Assembly (NCBI GenBank): GCA_023014485.1
Contig: JAJOZX010003210.1
Location: 224,001-288,000, forward strand
Direction of reading: 5' to 3'
Source: Bathynomus jamesi
Taxonomy: Eukaryota > Arthropoda > Malacostraca > Isopoda > Cirolanidae
DNA length: 64,000 nt
How positions within the stretch are numbered: position 1 is the first letter of the stretch; every line of letters begins with the position of its first letter. Position numbers and translations under genes: made by a program. Positions 44,724 to 54,370 of this stretch are shown in pieces. The notes beneath the pieces are model-generated. The model searched no databases. It saw only the letters and a program-made list of their open reading frames with translations, and was not told where the DNA came from.

Positions 44724-47449
44724 ATGAAATTTTTTTGGCTGCTGTGAGGGTTTTTTCAACTCATATTATATAATTCGACCATGCTGAATTCGAAAATGAC
44801 ATTGGTTTTCCTCAATCAGGTCAGGTTTTTCTCTATTGGCCATTTATTATAAGTCCAATTTTATCCCCAAATTTATTGATTTTTTAGCCTAAACACTGTA
44901 GATACGAATAATATTATAAGAACACTCGTGAAAAATGAAAACATTGTGTGAATAAATACTTTTATTCATACAATGAATATGGAAAAAAGTTTATTGAGGA
45001 AGGAATGAAGTTTTTTTGGCTTTCCGTCTGTGTTTTTCTTCGGGCACGTCTCGCTTCAAACACCAGCAATAGTCCGCCAGCATATTGATATCCCAGTTTC
45101 CCTGGTACCTCTCCCATTATTTTGATATCTTGGTGAAATCGTTCACCCTGTTCCTCACTATAATCCCCGCAATTTTCAGGAAAATAGTCCAAGTGGGACC
45201 ACAAAAAGTGCATTTTTATGGACATGCGCGACCCATGAGCTTTGAAAGCTTCCATCAAGTTTTCGACAACGGACTCGTATTCTGGACTTCTACGCTTGCC
45301 AAGAAAATCAGTGACAACTGATTCGAATGCCTGCCAGGCATTCTTCTCAGTTGGATTCATTGCGTTTTCGAACTGAGTATCCTTGATCAAAGTTTGAATT
45401 TGAGGACCATCAAAAACCCCAGCATTTAGTTTAGCATCAGATATACTGTATGAGGAAATTTACTCTCGAGATATCGGAATGCTGAACCCTCCTTATTCAT
45501 TGATTTGATGAAATTTTTCATCAAGCCCAGCTTAATATGAAGTGGTGGAAGCAAAATTTTTGTTGGTGGTACAAGGGGCACTGAAACGACATTATTCGAC
45601 CCAGGTTCAAAATTCTCTCTGGATGCCCATTCACGCTGGCAGTGCTTCTCATCCGCTCGGCTATCCCATTTGCAGAGGAAACATGGGTATTTCGTGTATC
45701 CCCCTTGCATTCCCAATACAAATGCCACAATCTGAAAAAAAATGAAAATATTTAAAGAATTTAGAGAATTTGTTCTATCAGATAAAAAAATCTATGCATT
45801 GGACTGTATCACTTCTGTGGGGAAGTTAAGTGTTCTTATACGCTCTCAAATAACCTTTGGAAAAACAACATAGTCAATAGCAATAGTTTACTTATGATAT
45901 TAGTATTACCTTCAAATCTCCACAGATCCTCCAGTTATGTTGGTCGTATACGAGAGCATCCAGTAAAATTTTCATGTTATCGTAGCTCTCAGTAAGTTGT
46001 ACGGAATGTGCTACAGGGACTGATGCAACCCTATTCCCAATGTTGAGAAGTACTGCTTTCAAACTTCGTTTAGACGAGTCTATAAATAGCCTCCATTCTG
46101 ATGCGTTATATGGCAGGCCCAAGGATTCGATTAGCCCCTCAACATTGCAGCAGTACACTAAGGAAGAGGTATTTTCGTGCACTGCAAAAAACTTGCGGAA
46201 TTCTTCCTCTCGTTTCCTATACCAGGAGAATGTTGTTCCCGGAGCCAGCAAGTTGTCCTCTCGAAGTCGTGAGCCCAAGATCTCGGCAGCTAATTTGGAA
46301 AGTCCTAAATCCCTGGTAAGATCATTAAGTTTGGCCTGGTTGAGAGGCCTCGGCTCATTTGAAGCGGTATTTTGAGGTATATACGACTGGGACTGGTCAT
46401 TGGCATTGGTCATTGATTCATCATCAGAATCATCGAAGTCCAGGGTTTGAGGTGGGTGGGTATTGGAATTCCAGGACCATGGGGTACAGGTCTCATAGCA
46501 GAAGGAATGTCAGGGTATACAACAATGTGTTTATTCTTCTTGTTAACTCCTGAAAATAGAAACACAGAAACATGGATATAAAACTTGCATATGAAATAGA
46601 AGAAGCATTCAGACAGTGGCGGCTCGTGAGGGAAGGCTGCGGTCTGTAAGATATGAAATAGGTCGATGGAGTCTGTATATTTTCTTTCTTTTTCATTCAT
46701 ATTGTCCCTTCGGGGACAATATGAATGAAAAGAAAGAAAATATACAATCATTGTAAATGTAACTTGTATAACAATATGTATGTGTAAATGCATTTTCTAT
46801 AACAATATGTATATGTAAATGTATGATTACCATTATGGTGAATATTATGCTATATATGGTGAATATTACATTATGGTGAATATTATGTCAAGTTTCATAC
46901 GAGGATTTCAAAATATTTAAGAAAAATAAATTTATAAGCCCACCTTGGAGGTTTGTCATGCAGAAATAGCAATCTGTCACGTGATCCTTTCCTTCTCTCC
47001 AAATCATGGGAATTCCAAAAGGCAAAGATTTCGCTCTGCCTTTGCTCCATCTTCTCAAATTTTCAATGCACGTCTTGCAGCACATATGAGGGGCGAAATT
47101 TTTGTCCTGGTCCCCTAGCTTAATTCCAAAGTATGCTCTATACATTGTCTTCACAAATTTAGTGATTTGGGACTGGTTATTTGGCATGGTAACCGTCCCA
47201 CATATGTAGCAGAATCTATTGGGATCATTTTTACACGCTCTATTCATTATGAATATTTTATCTATATGCCTGAAAAGTAAAAAAAGATATTATACAAGTG
47301 AAACAAGTGATGATAGATGTTACTGTTCCAATTCCGCTTTGACAAAATCACGGATAACCTGAGCCTATTGAGAAAAACGGATTGCAGATTCGAAATCAGC
47401 AGGACAAACTCTATAAGAATCACTTACAAAACCCTTGACAGCAAAATTG
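44724..47449 (-). mobile_element. Family C element, copy 2, inserted in the retrotransposon
   Basis: ATGCAT flanks both sides (44,718-44,723 and 47,450-47,455), and removing the segment plus one ATGCAT rejoins the retrotransposon. The ends are similar inverted repeats of about 90 bp: left GGCTGCTGTGAGGGTTTTTT, CATGCTGAATTCGAAAATG, CCTCAATCAGGTCAGGTT; right (reverse complemented) TTTGCTGTCAAGGGTTTT, CCTGCTGATTTCGAATCTG, TCTCAATAGGCTCAGGTT. The only gene is the four-exon family C gene, so this is a DNA transposon carrying a spliced transposase-like gene. Confidence 0.7.
44962..47247 (-). pseudogene. Family C transposase-like gene, copy 2 (four exons)
   Basis: Exon 1 (from the ATG at 47,247) encodes RFCYICGTV, HMCCKTCIENLRRW, PFGIPMIWRE and DCYFCM and ends near CAAG|GTGGGC. 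Exon 2 (about 46,550-46,440) encodes HIVVYPDIPSAMRPVPHGPG. The next part has DDSDDESMTNAN, LGSRLREDNLLAPGTTFSWY, EWRLFIDSSKRSLKAVLL and RICGDLK|GTAATA. The last exon (from about 45,730 after TTTTTTCAG) has GGYTKYPCFLCKWDSR, LPPLHIKLGLMKNF and, after a frameshift near 45,430, HLDYFPEN and SEEQGERFHQDI. I read FIDSS, CGDLK and GERFH as a candidate D-D-E triad in an RNase H-like fold. It is better kept than copy 1. Exact 3' end uncertain. Confidence 0.65.
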
Positions 47450-48361
47450 ATGCATGCCAGTGTTATTACAGGCAAGGTGCAAAATTTCTAAATTATTAAA
47501 GAGGTGACTTGTTCTGTCTTTGTATTTTATTCTCTGCTGCATCGTAACATTGGACCAATCGACGCGATTATTCTTACCTACTGAGTTCTTGTTAAGTCGT
47601 GTTGCGCATAAATTGGTAACGTTAATTAATATTTCTAATGGTCTATGATCAGAAAGAAGGAAATCATGCAGAATATGAACTCTAACAATTCGATCCTTTA
47701 GATTATTACTAGTGAGACAATGATCAATCCACCTGGTGGTACCACTCATATCACTAACGTATGTAAAATTACCACTGGCTACCCCTAATACACCTACATC
47801 ACTAATACTTAAATTGGCCGACTCGCACATGTTACCCAATTCTACAAAGAATTCCGAGTTCATGTGCGTTAAAGTCCCCCATTATTATACAGTGAGAATA
47901 TTTGGGGTTATCTGATAATGAGTTAAGTTTGTACAGCAAATCAATGCATTCATCTAGAAAATCAATGTATTCATCTAGATTACTGCCGTTGTTATATGGT
48001 AAATAGCAGTTTACAATTAATATTCAATCATTGTTCACTTGTAATTCAATACCTAATGACCTTACATTATCGCTTGTTAAAAATTCTATATGTTTTGACC
48101 AATGTTTCCTTATTAAGAAAGCAACACCACCAAAAGGCCTACCGTACATTAATTCATCTGAGAAGTCTACTGCTGATGACGCATAGTACATAAAGTCATC
48201 ATGGATGGTAGAGAGGAATTTTAGCTCTTGCTTAGCTAGCCAGTGCTCCTGCAGGAGTATCAATCAAATCTGCACTGTCGCAGATTTTATGAACATCTAC
48301 AGTTGAATTCCACACTGACCTTACATTATATGAGACTATTTTCAACAAGTTATCCGCCATG
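47450..48361 (-). pseudogene. APE-type endonuclease part of non-LTR ORF2
   Basis: It starts at the ATG at 48,361 (MADNLLKIVSYNVRSV), with one extra base near 48,265 before LLQEHWLAKQEL. LQEHW carries the catalytic Glu region; GGVAFLIRKHW follows, and the C-terminal part has RWIDHCLTSNNL and LLSDHRPLEI (the SDHxP box). These are the standard APE endonuclease motifs. A further break lies between 48,024 and 47,863. It nicks target DNA for target-primed reverse transcription. Confidence 0.8.
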
Positions 48362-48416
48362 ACTGATAGAGAATTTATTATTAGTAAGATTATTATTATT
48401 TCAGACAGTGCAACTT

Positions 48417-48443
48417 TCAGGCATTACCGTTAGGGCGCCTATT

Positions 48444-48474
<31 letters not shown>

Positions 48475-48746
48475 TTATTATTTTGCCTGTTATCAAATCT
48501 CCTGGAAAAGTGAATAAACTCCTTAACAATAATACCGTCTGGCCATTGACTCATATTATACGGGTTGAAATGTGCATTTACACCTTTAATTATTACTTTA
48601 AATGAGTTATAATACGGAGATTTCGTGTTTAGTTTATTAACTATCAATAGACTGTGTTCACCAATGACTTCTTCCATCATGTGTCGAGTATCGCTTGCCT
48701 CGTTCGAGAGCTGAATTCGCGACACAAAGAGGGTGAGATTCCCCAT
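48417..48746 (-). pseudogene. Non-LTR retrotransposon ORF1 C-terminal part
   Basis: The frame contains PYYNSFKVIIKGVNAHFNPY and WPDGIIVKEFIHF, a pattern I recall at the end of ORF1 in many LINEs ('SFK+...NP..WP.G..V+.F'). An asparagine-rich stretch (an ATT microsatellite at 48,440-48,481 read on the minus strand) precedes the stop. ORF1 proteins bind the element RNA. The 5' part is missing or unrecognised. Confidence 0.55.
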
Positions 48747-48750
48747 CGGT

Positions 48751-49113
48751 GGCTTCGCCGCGGAGACCGGATGAGGAAACCTTCGGGAAGGGCGCCTGTT
48801 ATCAGTTTAACTGTTAACTGTTTAATACTAAGATTTCAAAATAAATTACTCCAGATTAGGAGTGTGTTCTAAAATGTAACTATTTCCTCTTCAGACAATG
48901 TACATACATATATAACACTTCCTCTAACCTATATTTAATGTAACTTCAAAAACTTAATACTTACTCGTCATATAACGGTATAAAATGCAAAATATATATA
49001 TTCTGCCCACCAGCCCATGCCTCATGAGCCTTATCAAGGTTGGTGCTCACCCTGTTTCCAATCATCTCCCAGGAGACACCGGTTTATAGCTTTAGATTTC
49101 ACCACCAACTGAC

Positions 49114-49117
<4 letters not shown>
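48751..49117. other. No recognisable gene
   Basis: The 48,760-48,800 stretch is GC-rich and may be the 5' part of the retrotransposon. Nothing else is supported. Confidence 0.5.

Positions 49118-49174
<57 letters not shown>
49118..49174. repeat. (TA)n microsatellite at the left edge of family T copy 3
   Basis: A TA run that directly abuts the TTAGGGTG terminus. The same element's right end abuts TA runs at 52,410-52,455, so the element sits inside a TA repeat. Confidence 0.9.
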
Positions 49175-49178
<4 letters not shown>

Positions 49179-49412
49179 GGTGTTTCATACCTATAGGGTA
49201 AAATAAAAATGAGCTTGGAGTTTTAATCCACACGTTTCTCCGTATTCTAAAGAACAAGAAAACACGTTTGTGCAAGTTTGAACCAGATCGCGCTGCATTT
49301 AGAGGTCCCCAACTTTGACGACTTTTTGTCAGTTCATTTCTCGCCTGCCTGCAGTGAAGACGGTTTTCTTCGTCACTTGAGCGGTTCGTGTTGTATAGCC
49401 TATTGGACAACT

Positions 49413-52151
49413 ATGGAGGTAATTATATATGCTACTAATTATCTCATTTTACTGTGGTATTGAAATTTATTATTATTTAATTTCTGTCATTTTACTGTGG
49501 TAGTGATATTTATTATTAATATTACATGAAATTAATTAGTCTGTTGCATATTGGACAACTAAGCTGGTAATTATTTATGATACTAATTAATGTAATTTTA
49601 CTGCGGTATTGAAATTTATTTAATTAATGAATTGTCAAAGAGAACGTAGTGTACACGTATCAGTTTTATAAATAAAGAAAAGCAGTAACTGGGACTCGAA
49701 CCAGTGTCATAGCCGTTTGGCGGCATCGCTCAAGTCGGCGTACACAGCACGCTATCCACTCCCTAGATGGTGTAGTGGATAGCGTGCTGTGTACGCCGAC
49801 TTGAGCGATGCCGCCAAACGGCTATGACACTGGTTCGAGTCCCAGTTACTGCTTTTCTTTATTTAATTATGAAATTAATTACGATGTGAAATTATTTCTG
49901 TGGAATTATTTAGTTTGTTTTCTTTTCCAGGTGTCTACCAGAGCGAAAACAGAAGTGTTTCTTATTGGCCAGACGGATGCGAACATCACATCAAGTGGCC
50001 TTCCAACTCAGTTGCAAGTACTCAAAAAGTACTTTTACCACCAAAAGGAGCAAAAATTTGGACGTACTAAATGCCTGAACCTGTGCCTGGATGCATGTCT
50101 CATATTTTGGGAGAGAGCGAGAATCCCCCATGATGCGTCGAGATTCGGCCTTGAGGAAGATGGAATCCCTTCTCAAGGAATACGACCGGCTTGTGAAGCA
50201 CAAGTCACATAAAGCAGAGTCCTTCCGAGTGAAGGAGGCGATGTTCAAGGAGGCAATAGCGAAGGAGATCATGGACATTGCTCATTCACAGGCTAAGGAA
50301 ATGATGAAGAATCAGGAGGACATCCACTTTCTCGACATGCAGCGTGAAGATCCAAATTCCTGCAGCATGGGCCCTGTTGACATGAAGCTTCACTATAAGG
50401 AGATTAGGAAAAGGAAGAGGCTGGACAAGATTAAGGAACAACAGGAGAAGGCCAGGAAGGAACAAGGAGCTGCAGAAGATACGGGGGCTTTAGTGATTTC
50501 AACTTCGTCAGAGACTGACTCAGATGTCGTTGACCCAACCGTGGAAGTTTTTCCATCCTCCTCCAAGGGAAATACCAAGAAGCGACGCAGGAATCTGATC
50601 TCACAGGATGTGACGACTACCTACGATCGGCTGAATATTTCGTACCGCGATTCAGCTATGTCGTACGCTGCAGCGGCTAAATCACTAGGTTTTGACTTGG
50701 ATGAACTGTCCATTTCTGCCAGTACCATGTACCGCACACGCAAGGCTCTCAGGAAGGTGGCTGCTGAAAGTTATCAATCCGACGAAGTTTGTCCTGGTCA
50801 GCCTCTTGTCTTGCATTGGGACGGTAAGCTCCTACCTGACAATGAGCAATGGAAGGAGAGCGTTGACCGGATCGCCGTCCTCGTCTCTGGCGACGGCAAG
50901 GAGAAGTTGCTCGGCGTTCCTAAGGTGACGTCCGGAACCGGCGAGAAGATAGCGCGAGTTTGCTTGGATTTGGTCAAGGAACACAGGATGGAAGAGCGCG
51001 TGCGGGGACTGTCTTTCGACACGACAGCGTCGAACACCGGGATTCATATCGGGGCCTGCGTCCTGATTGAGAAAGGTCTTGGCAGAGAACTCATGTACTT
51101 CCCCTGTCGGCATCACATCTATGAAGTCATCCTCAGCTCCGTCTTCAAGCGTGCATACGGCCCTTCAAGTGGCCCCGATATACCCGTTTTCAAGAGGTTT
51201 CAGGCACAATGGAAGTTCATCGACCGGTTGGACGTGCGGCCGTACGATTTTGCTCAAGTCAATGACTCTATGAGGGAACTGAGGGAGAAGTCAGTCCTGC
51301 TGGTGAGAGGGATGGTGAGCACGTCGCATCAGCGCGATGACTACAAGGAACTGCTACAGTTGGTTCTCATCTTCCTGGGAGAAGCAAAAGTGGTGGATTT
51401 CCCTCTCAGAGCCCCTGGCGCTTACCATCACGCTCGATGGATGGCGATAGCCATCTACTCCTTGAAAGTAATTCTACTGAAGAAGCAGTTCAAGATGTCG
51501 AGTCACGAGTTGGAAGCTCTGACAGCCGTAGGTCTCTTCGTGTCCCTCGTCTACATCCGAGGTTGGACTCGTGCTGCAACCTCAAGCAAGGCTACCGCAG
51601 TTGATCTGGAATTTCTGCGTGACGCGGAAGCCTTTGCCATGTCGGGATATTCGTGTGTTAACGCTGCGCAAGAAGCCATGTCTCGACACCTATGGTACAT
51701 CTCTGAGACTCTTATTGCCATGGCGTTCTTCGACGCAGATGTGGCAGATGAAGAAAAGGCTCAGATGGTCGTCAGTTTGGGTAAGCCCGCATCGAAAAAG
51801 GAACTCAAGCGACCCCAAGGGAAGAACGTCAGGAATCTTGCCTCGAAACACCTGGCGGAGTTCGTGACAGGAAAGACGATGGCTTTCTTCCATGCATTGG
51901 ACTTGGACACAGAATTCTTGAAAAAGCCAGTTGCCGAGTGGACTGAAGTAGAGGGCTTCAAGCAAGCAGCGGCAACTGTTAACAAAATCTCTGTCGTCAA
52001 CGATCGGGCCGAAAGAGCCATCGCGCTCACCAAAGAGTTCAACTGTTCTCTGACGAAGAACGAAGAGCAGAAGCAGTATTTGCTCAAAACTGTGATGCAG
52101 CATAGGGCGAAATACCCGAATAAAACCAAGAAGGATTTCATGGACAAATGA
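49413..52151 (+). CDS. Family T transposase, copy 3 (two exons, one 1-bp frameshift)
   Basis: A tiny first exon ATGGAG|GTAATT (49,413-49,418) is joined to exon 2 at 49,931 (TTTTCCAG|GTGTCT). The N-terminus reads RAKTEVFLIGQTD; one extra C in a C-run at 50,125-50,129 shifts the frame to the 686-codon main ORF (50,091-52,151). Residue numbers of that ORF: helical charged region 15-150; VLHWDGK, D244; LLGVPKVTSGTG; LSFDTTASNTG, D310; FPCRHHIYEVI (CxxH, near 339); APGAYHHARWMAIAIYSLK (RW, near 450); VVNDRAERAIAL, E641. The large D-to-E insert, CxxH and RW parallel hAT and other eukaryotic DDE transposases. Short internal starts could bypass the frameshift. No superfamily name can be given. Confidence 0.8.
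49670..49864. repeat. Perfect 91-bp inverted repeat of a tRNA-like sequence
   Basis: Arms 49,670-49,760 and 49,774-49,864 are exact inverses around the 13-bp loop CCCTAGATGGTGT. Each arm contains a B box GGTTCGAGTCC inside a T-arm-like stem (CTGG...CCAG) and an A-box-like GTGTAGTGGATAGCG, so there is a potential Pol III promoter on each strand. It lies in the intron of the family T gene. I see no canonical anticodon stem or acceptor, so a tRNA-derived SINE or relic is likelier than a functional tRNA. Confidence 0.85.
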
Positions 52152-52408
52152 TTCGCAAGAAGTGGTTATGTTTTTTGTATCTTTGTGAAAATGTGTAGTG
52201 AAATGGTACTCGTTTGTTGAGTAAAAATTCATTGACAGATTTTTGTTTAATTTTTTCCGTTTATGATCTGCCAGAGCATCAAACTGGGGACCCGTAAACT
52301 TTAAACTATTGAATTAATACTTCGGTTTATCAGTCTCCTCAGCAAATGGAACAAGGGGATCCATGTGGATTAAACTTTTTCCAAACTTTTAATTTATGAA
52401 ACACCCTA

Positions 52409-52409
<1 letters not shown>

Positions 52410-52443
<34 letters not shown>

Positions 52444-52455
52444 ATATATATATAT
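52410..52455. repeat. (TA)n microsatellite between family T copy 3 and a MITE
   Basis: A TA run with one interruption near 52,432, abutting both elements. Confidence 0.9.
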
Positions 52456-52942
52456 TAGTGGTGGACCGGATGTCAGTTTTTCAACATCTGCGGATGCGGA
52501 TCTTTAATTTCAATATCCGCGGATGCGGATATTTAGTTAATCTATCAATATAATATAGAATTATGAATATATGACATAATTTTTCAAATTTCGTGATATT
52601 ACTATTATGGCAGGCAAAGCATAAGAATTAAAATTAATATTAATGTTTTCGTTATGAGAAAAATAATAACTTTCTTGAGTTTCAGCCACAGAAAATTGAA
52701 TGAAACACGTTTCATTCATTTTTCTGTGTTACCAGGTATTTATATTTTGAGGTTTATATATTTGTTTGTTCATTAATAATTAATACTTTGCATGAAATGT
52801 GCATGACTGGGCCTTATAAGCTACTTTATAAGCTAATTTAATTGTAAATTGCATAATTTATTAGAGGTAATATCCGCATAACATCCGCAGTCAGAAGTGC
52901 GGATGCGGATGTTAAAAATGATGCGGATATCCGGTCCACCAC
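52456..52942. mobile_element. hAT-like MITE with AGTGGTGGACCGG termini
   Basis: The left end reads TAGTGGTGGACCGGATGTC and the right end ATATCCGGTCCACCAC, and both have GCGGATGCGGAT repeats inside. hAT ends usually read CAGTGGTGG...CCACCACTG; the final TG is missing because Polinton 2 starts there. Noncoding apart from chance frames. Confidence 0.75.
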
Positions 52943-53960
52943 AGTAGTATGACCGAAAAATGTTAGAGTGCAGAGCAATTGCATACTGTTGCAAGAGTGC
53001 CAACCCCACCCCCTTTGTTGCAACCTCCACTCCCCTTTGCTGCAAGGCGCCCCCCTTTGTTGCAAACCCCAAAATGGGGTTGCAAGGGGTATGCAACTTG
53101 GATTTAACCCCCAAGCTGAACCCCCCCCAAAGGGGCACACCTAACCTAAGGGAACCTCTTTGGGGGAGAAGTTGGGACGGCCTCATCCCCCAAAGGGGTA
53201 GAGAGAGTGAGAGAGAGGAGGAGGAGAGGAGAGGAGGAGGAGGAGGAGGTGTTCGTCCGACAGCTGTCAGACGCATATGACTCCTTCAGCCACCCCGCCG
53301 CTCTCTTATAGGCCCCTAATCAGCCAGTTGGCTGAGTTGCCAGTTTGCGCCATGTATTTGCATATATATTAACCAGCCAGTTGTCTTAGAAGGCTGAGTT
53401 GCCAGATTCGTTATTTCTTAAATTATTCGATATATTAATCAGCCAGATGGCTTAGAAGGCTGAGTTGCCAGATAGCATTAATTAATTAAATATTCCGTAT
53501 ATTAATCAGCCAGTTGGCTGAGTTGCCAGATTCGTTATTTTTTAAATTATTCCATATATTAATCAGTCAGATGGCCTAGAAGGCTGAGTTGCCAGATAGC
53601 ATTAATTAATTAAATATTCCGTATATTAATCAGCCAGTTGGCTGAGTTGCCAGATAGCATTAATTAATTAAATATTCCATATATTAATGTTGGCTTAGAA
53701 GGCTGAGTTGTCAGATAGTATTAATTAATTAAATATTCCGTATATTAATCAGCCAGTTGGCTGAGTTGCCAGATTCGTTATTTTTTAAATTATTCCATAT
53801 ATTAATCAGTCAGATGGCTTAGAAGGCTGAGTTGCCAGATAGCATTAATTAATTAAATATTCCGTATATTAATGTTGGCTTAGAAGGTTGAGTTGCCAGA
53901 TTCGTTATTTATTTATTAAATTATTCCATATATTCCAGTTGGTTTAGAAGACCGATTTGA
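52943..53960 (+). repeat. Polinton 2 left terminal repeat with satellite array
   Basis: End segment and G-rich block to 53,300 (including CCCAAAATGGGGTTGCAAGG and GACAGCTGTCAGACGCATAT), then about eight units of the TTAATCAGCCAGTTGGCTTA / GGCTGAGTTGCCAGAT satellite of 60-80 bp to 53,960. The satellite is expanded relative to Polinton 1. Each unit contains a GCCAACTGGC-like palindrome. Confidence 0.8.
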
Positions 53961-54370
53961 CAAATAACAATTAATTAAATATTCAGAAAACCGAAACCAA
54001 ACAAGTGATATAATCGTGTTCAAGGAATAAATAAAACACCAATACAACGTTCTGTTTATTTCAGTTGAATTAATAGATATACAATGGACATATATATGGT
54101 CAAATAATAGAACGGAAAATATATAATCATACAAAGCATAGTATTAACAAAATATTAGCACAGGAAAATATATAGTTATAATAATTATATATAATCATAC
54201 AAAACATAGTATTGACAAAATATTAGTACAGGAAAATATGTAGTTATATTATCAAAAGTTATATTATCAAATATTAGTACAGGAAAAATATAGTTATATT
54301 ATCAAATATTAGTACAGAAAAAAATATACAAAACGTATAATCATATTATAACAGGAAAAATATATATTAT
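53961..54370. other. AT-rich Polinton 2 segment between terminal satellite and genes
   Basis: It contains AATAAATAAAACACCAATAC, conserved in the other Polinton ends, and diverged copies of the TTAGTACAGGAAAAATATA unit that forms the 72-bp repeat in Polinton 1. On the minus strand this would be downstream of accessory gene 1. No gene. Confidence 0.6.

Larger units (their letters stand above)
42640..48750 (-). mobile_element. Non-LTR retrotransposon (APE endonuclease plus RT), interrupted by family C copy 2
   Basis: Read on the minus strand it has an ORF1 end (48,417-48,746), an APE-type endonuclease (47,450-48,361), the 2.7-kb family C insertion, a linker (44,239-44,720), reverse transcriptase (42,992-44,305) and a 3' end near 42,645 followed by AAAATTTCATTT-like A/T words. 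I expect a Jockey/CR1-group element from the APE-RT order without RNase H, but the clade is not certain. Several stops and frameshifts make it inactive. Confidence 0.8.
49175..52409 (+). mobile_element. Family T element, copy 3, nearly intact
   Basis: The termini are TTAGGGTGTTTCATA and its perfect inverse TATGAAACACCCTAA?-type right end (ATGAAACACCCTAA at 52,396-52,409). TA repeats lie on both sides. The subterminal box TTTAGAGGTCCCC lies 126 bp from the left end, and a GGGGACCC relative lies about 119 bp from the right end. CTATAGGG follows the left terminus at the same offset as in the right end of copy 2. It is 3,235 bp with one two-exon transposase gene. Confidence 0.9.

Noticed and set aside
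44718..47455. The family C gene at 45-47 kb as a host gene overlapping a retrotransposon
   Set aside because: The ATGCAT duplication, the inverted repeats and the reconstitution of the retrotransposon when it is removed show that it is an insertion.
49670..49864. A functional tRNA gene
   Set aside because: A- and B-box-like words are present, but I cannot fold a normal anticodon arm and acceptor; two exact inverted copies in an intron fit a SINE or relic better.
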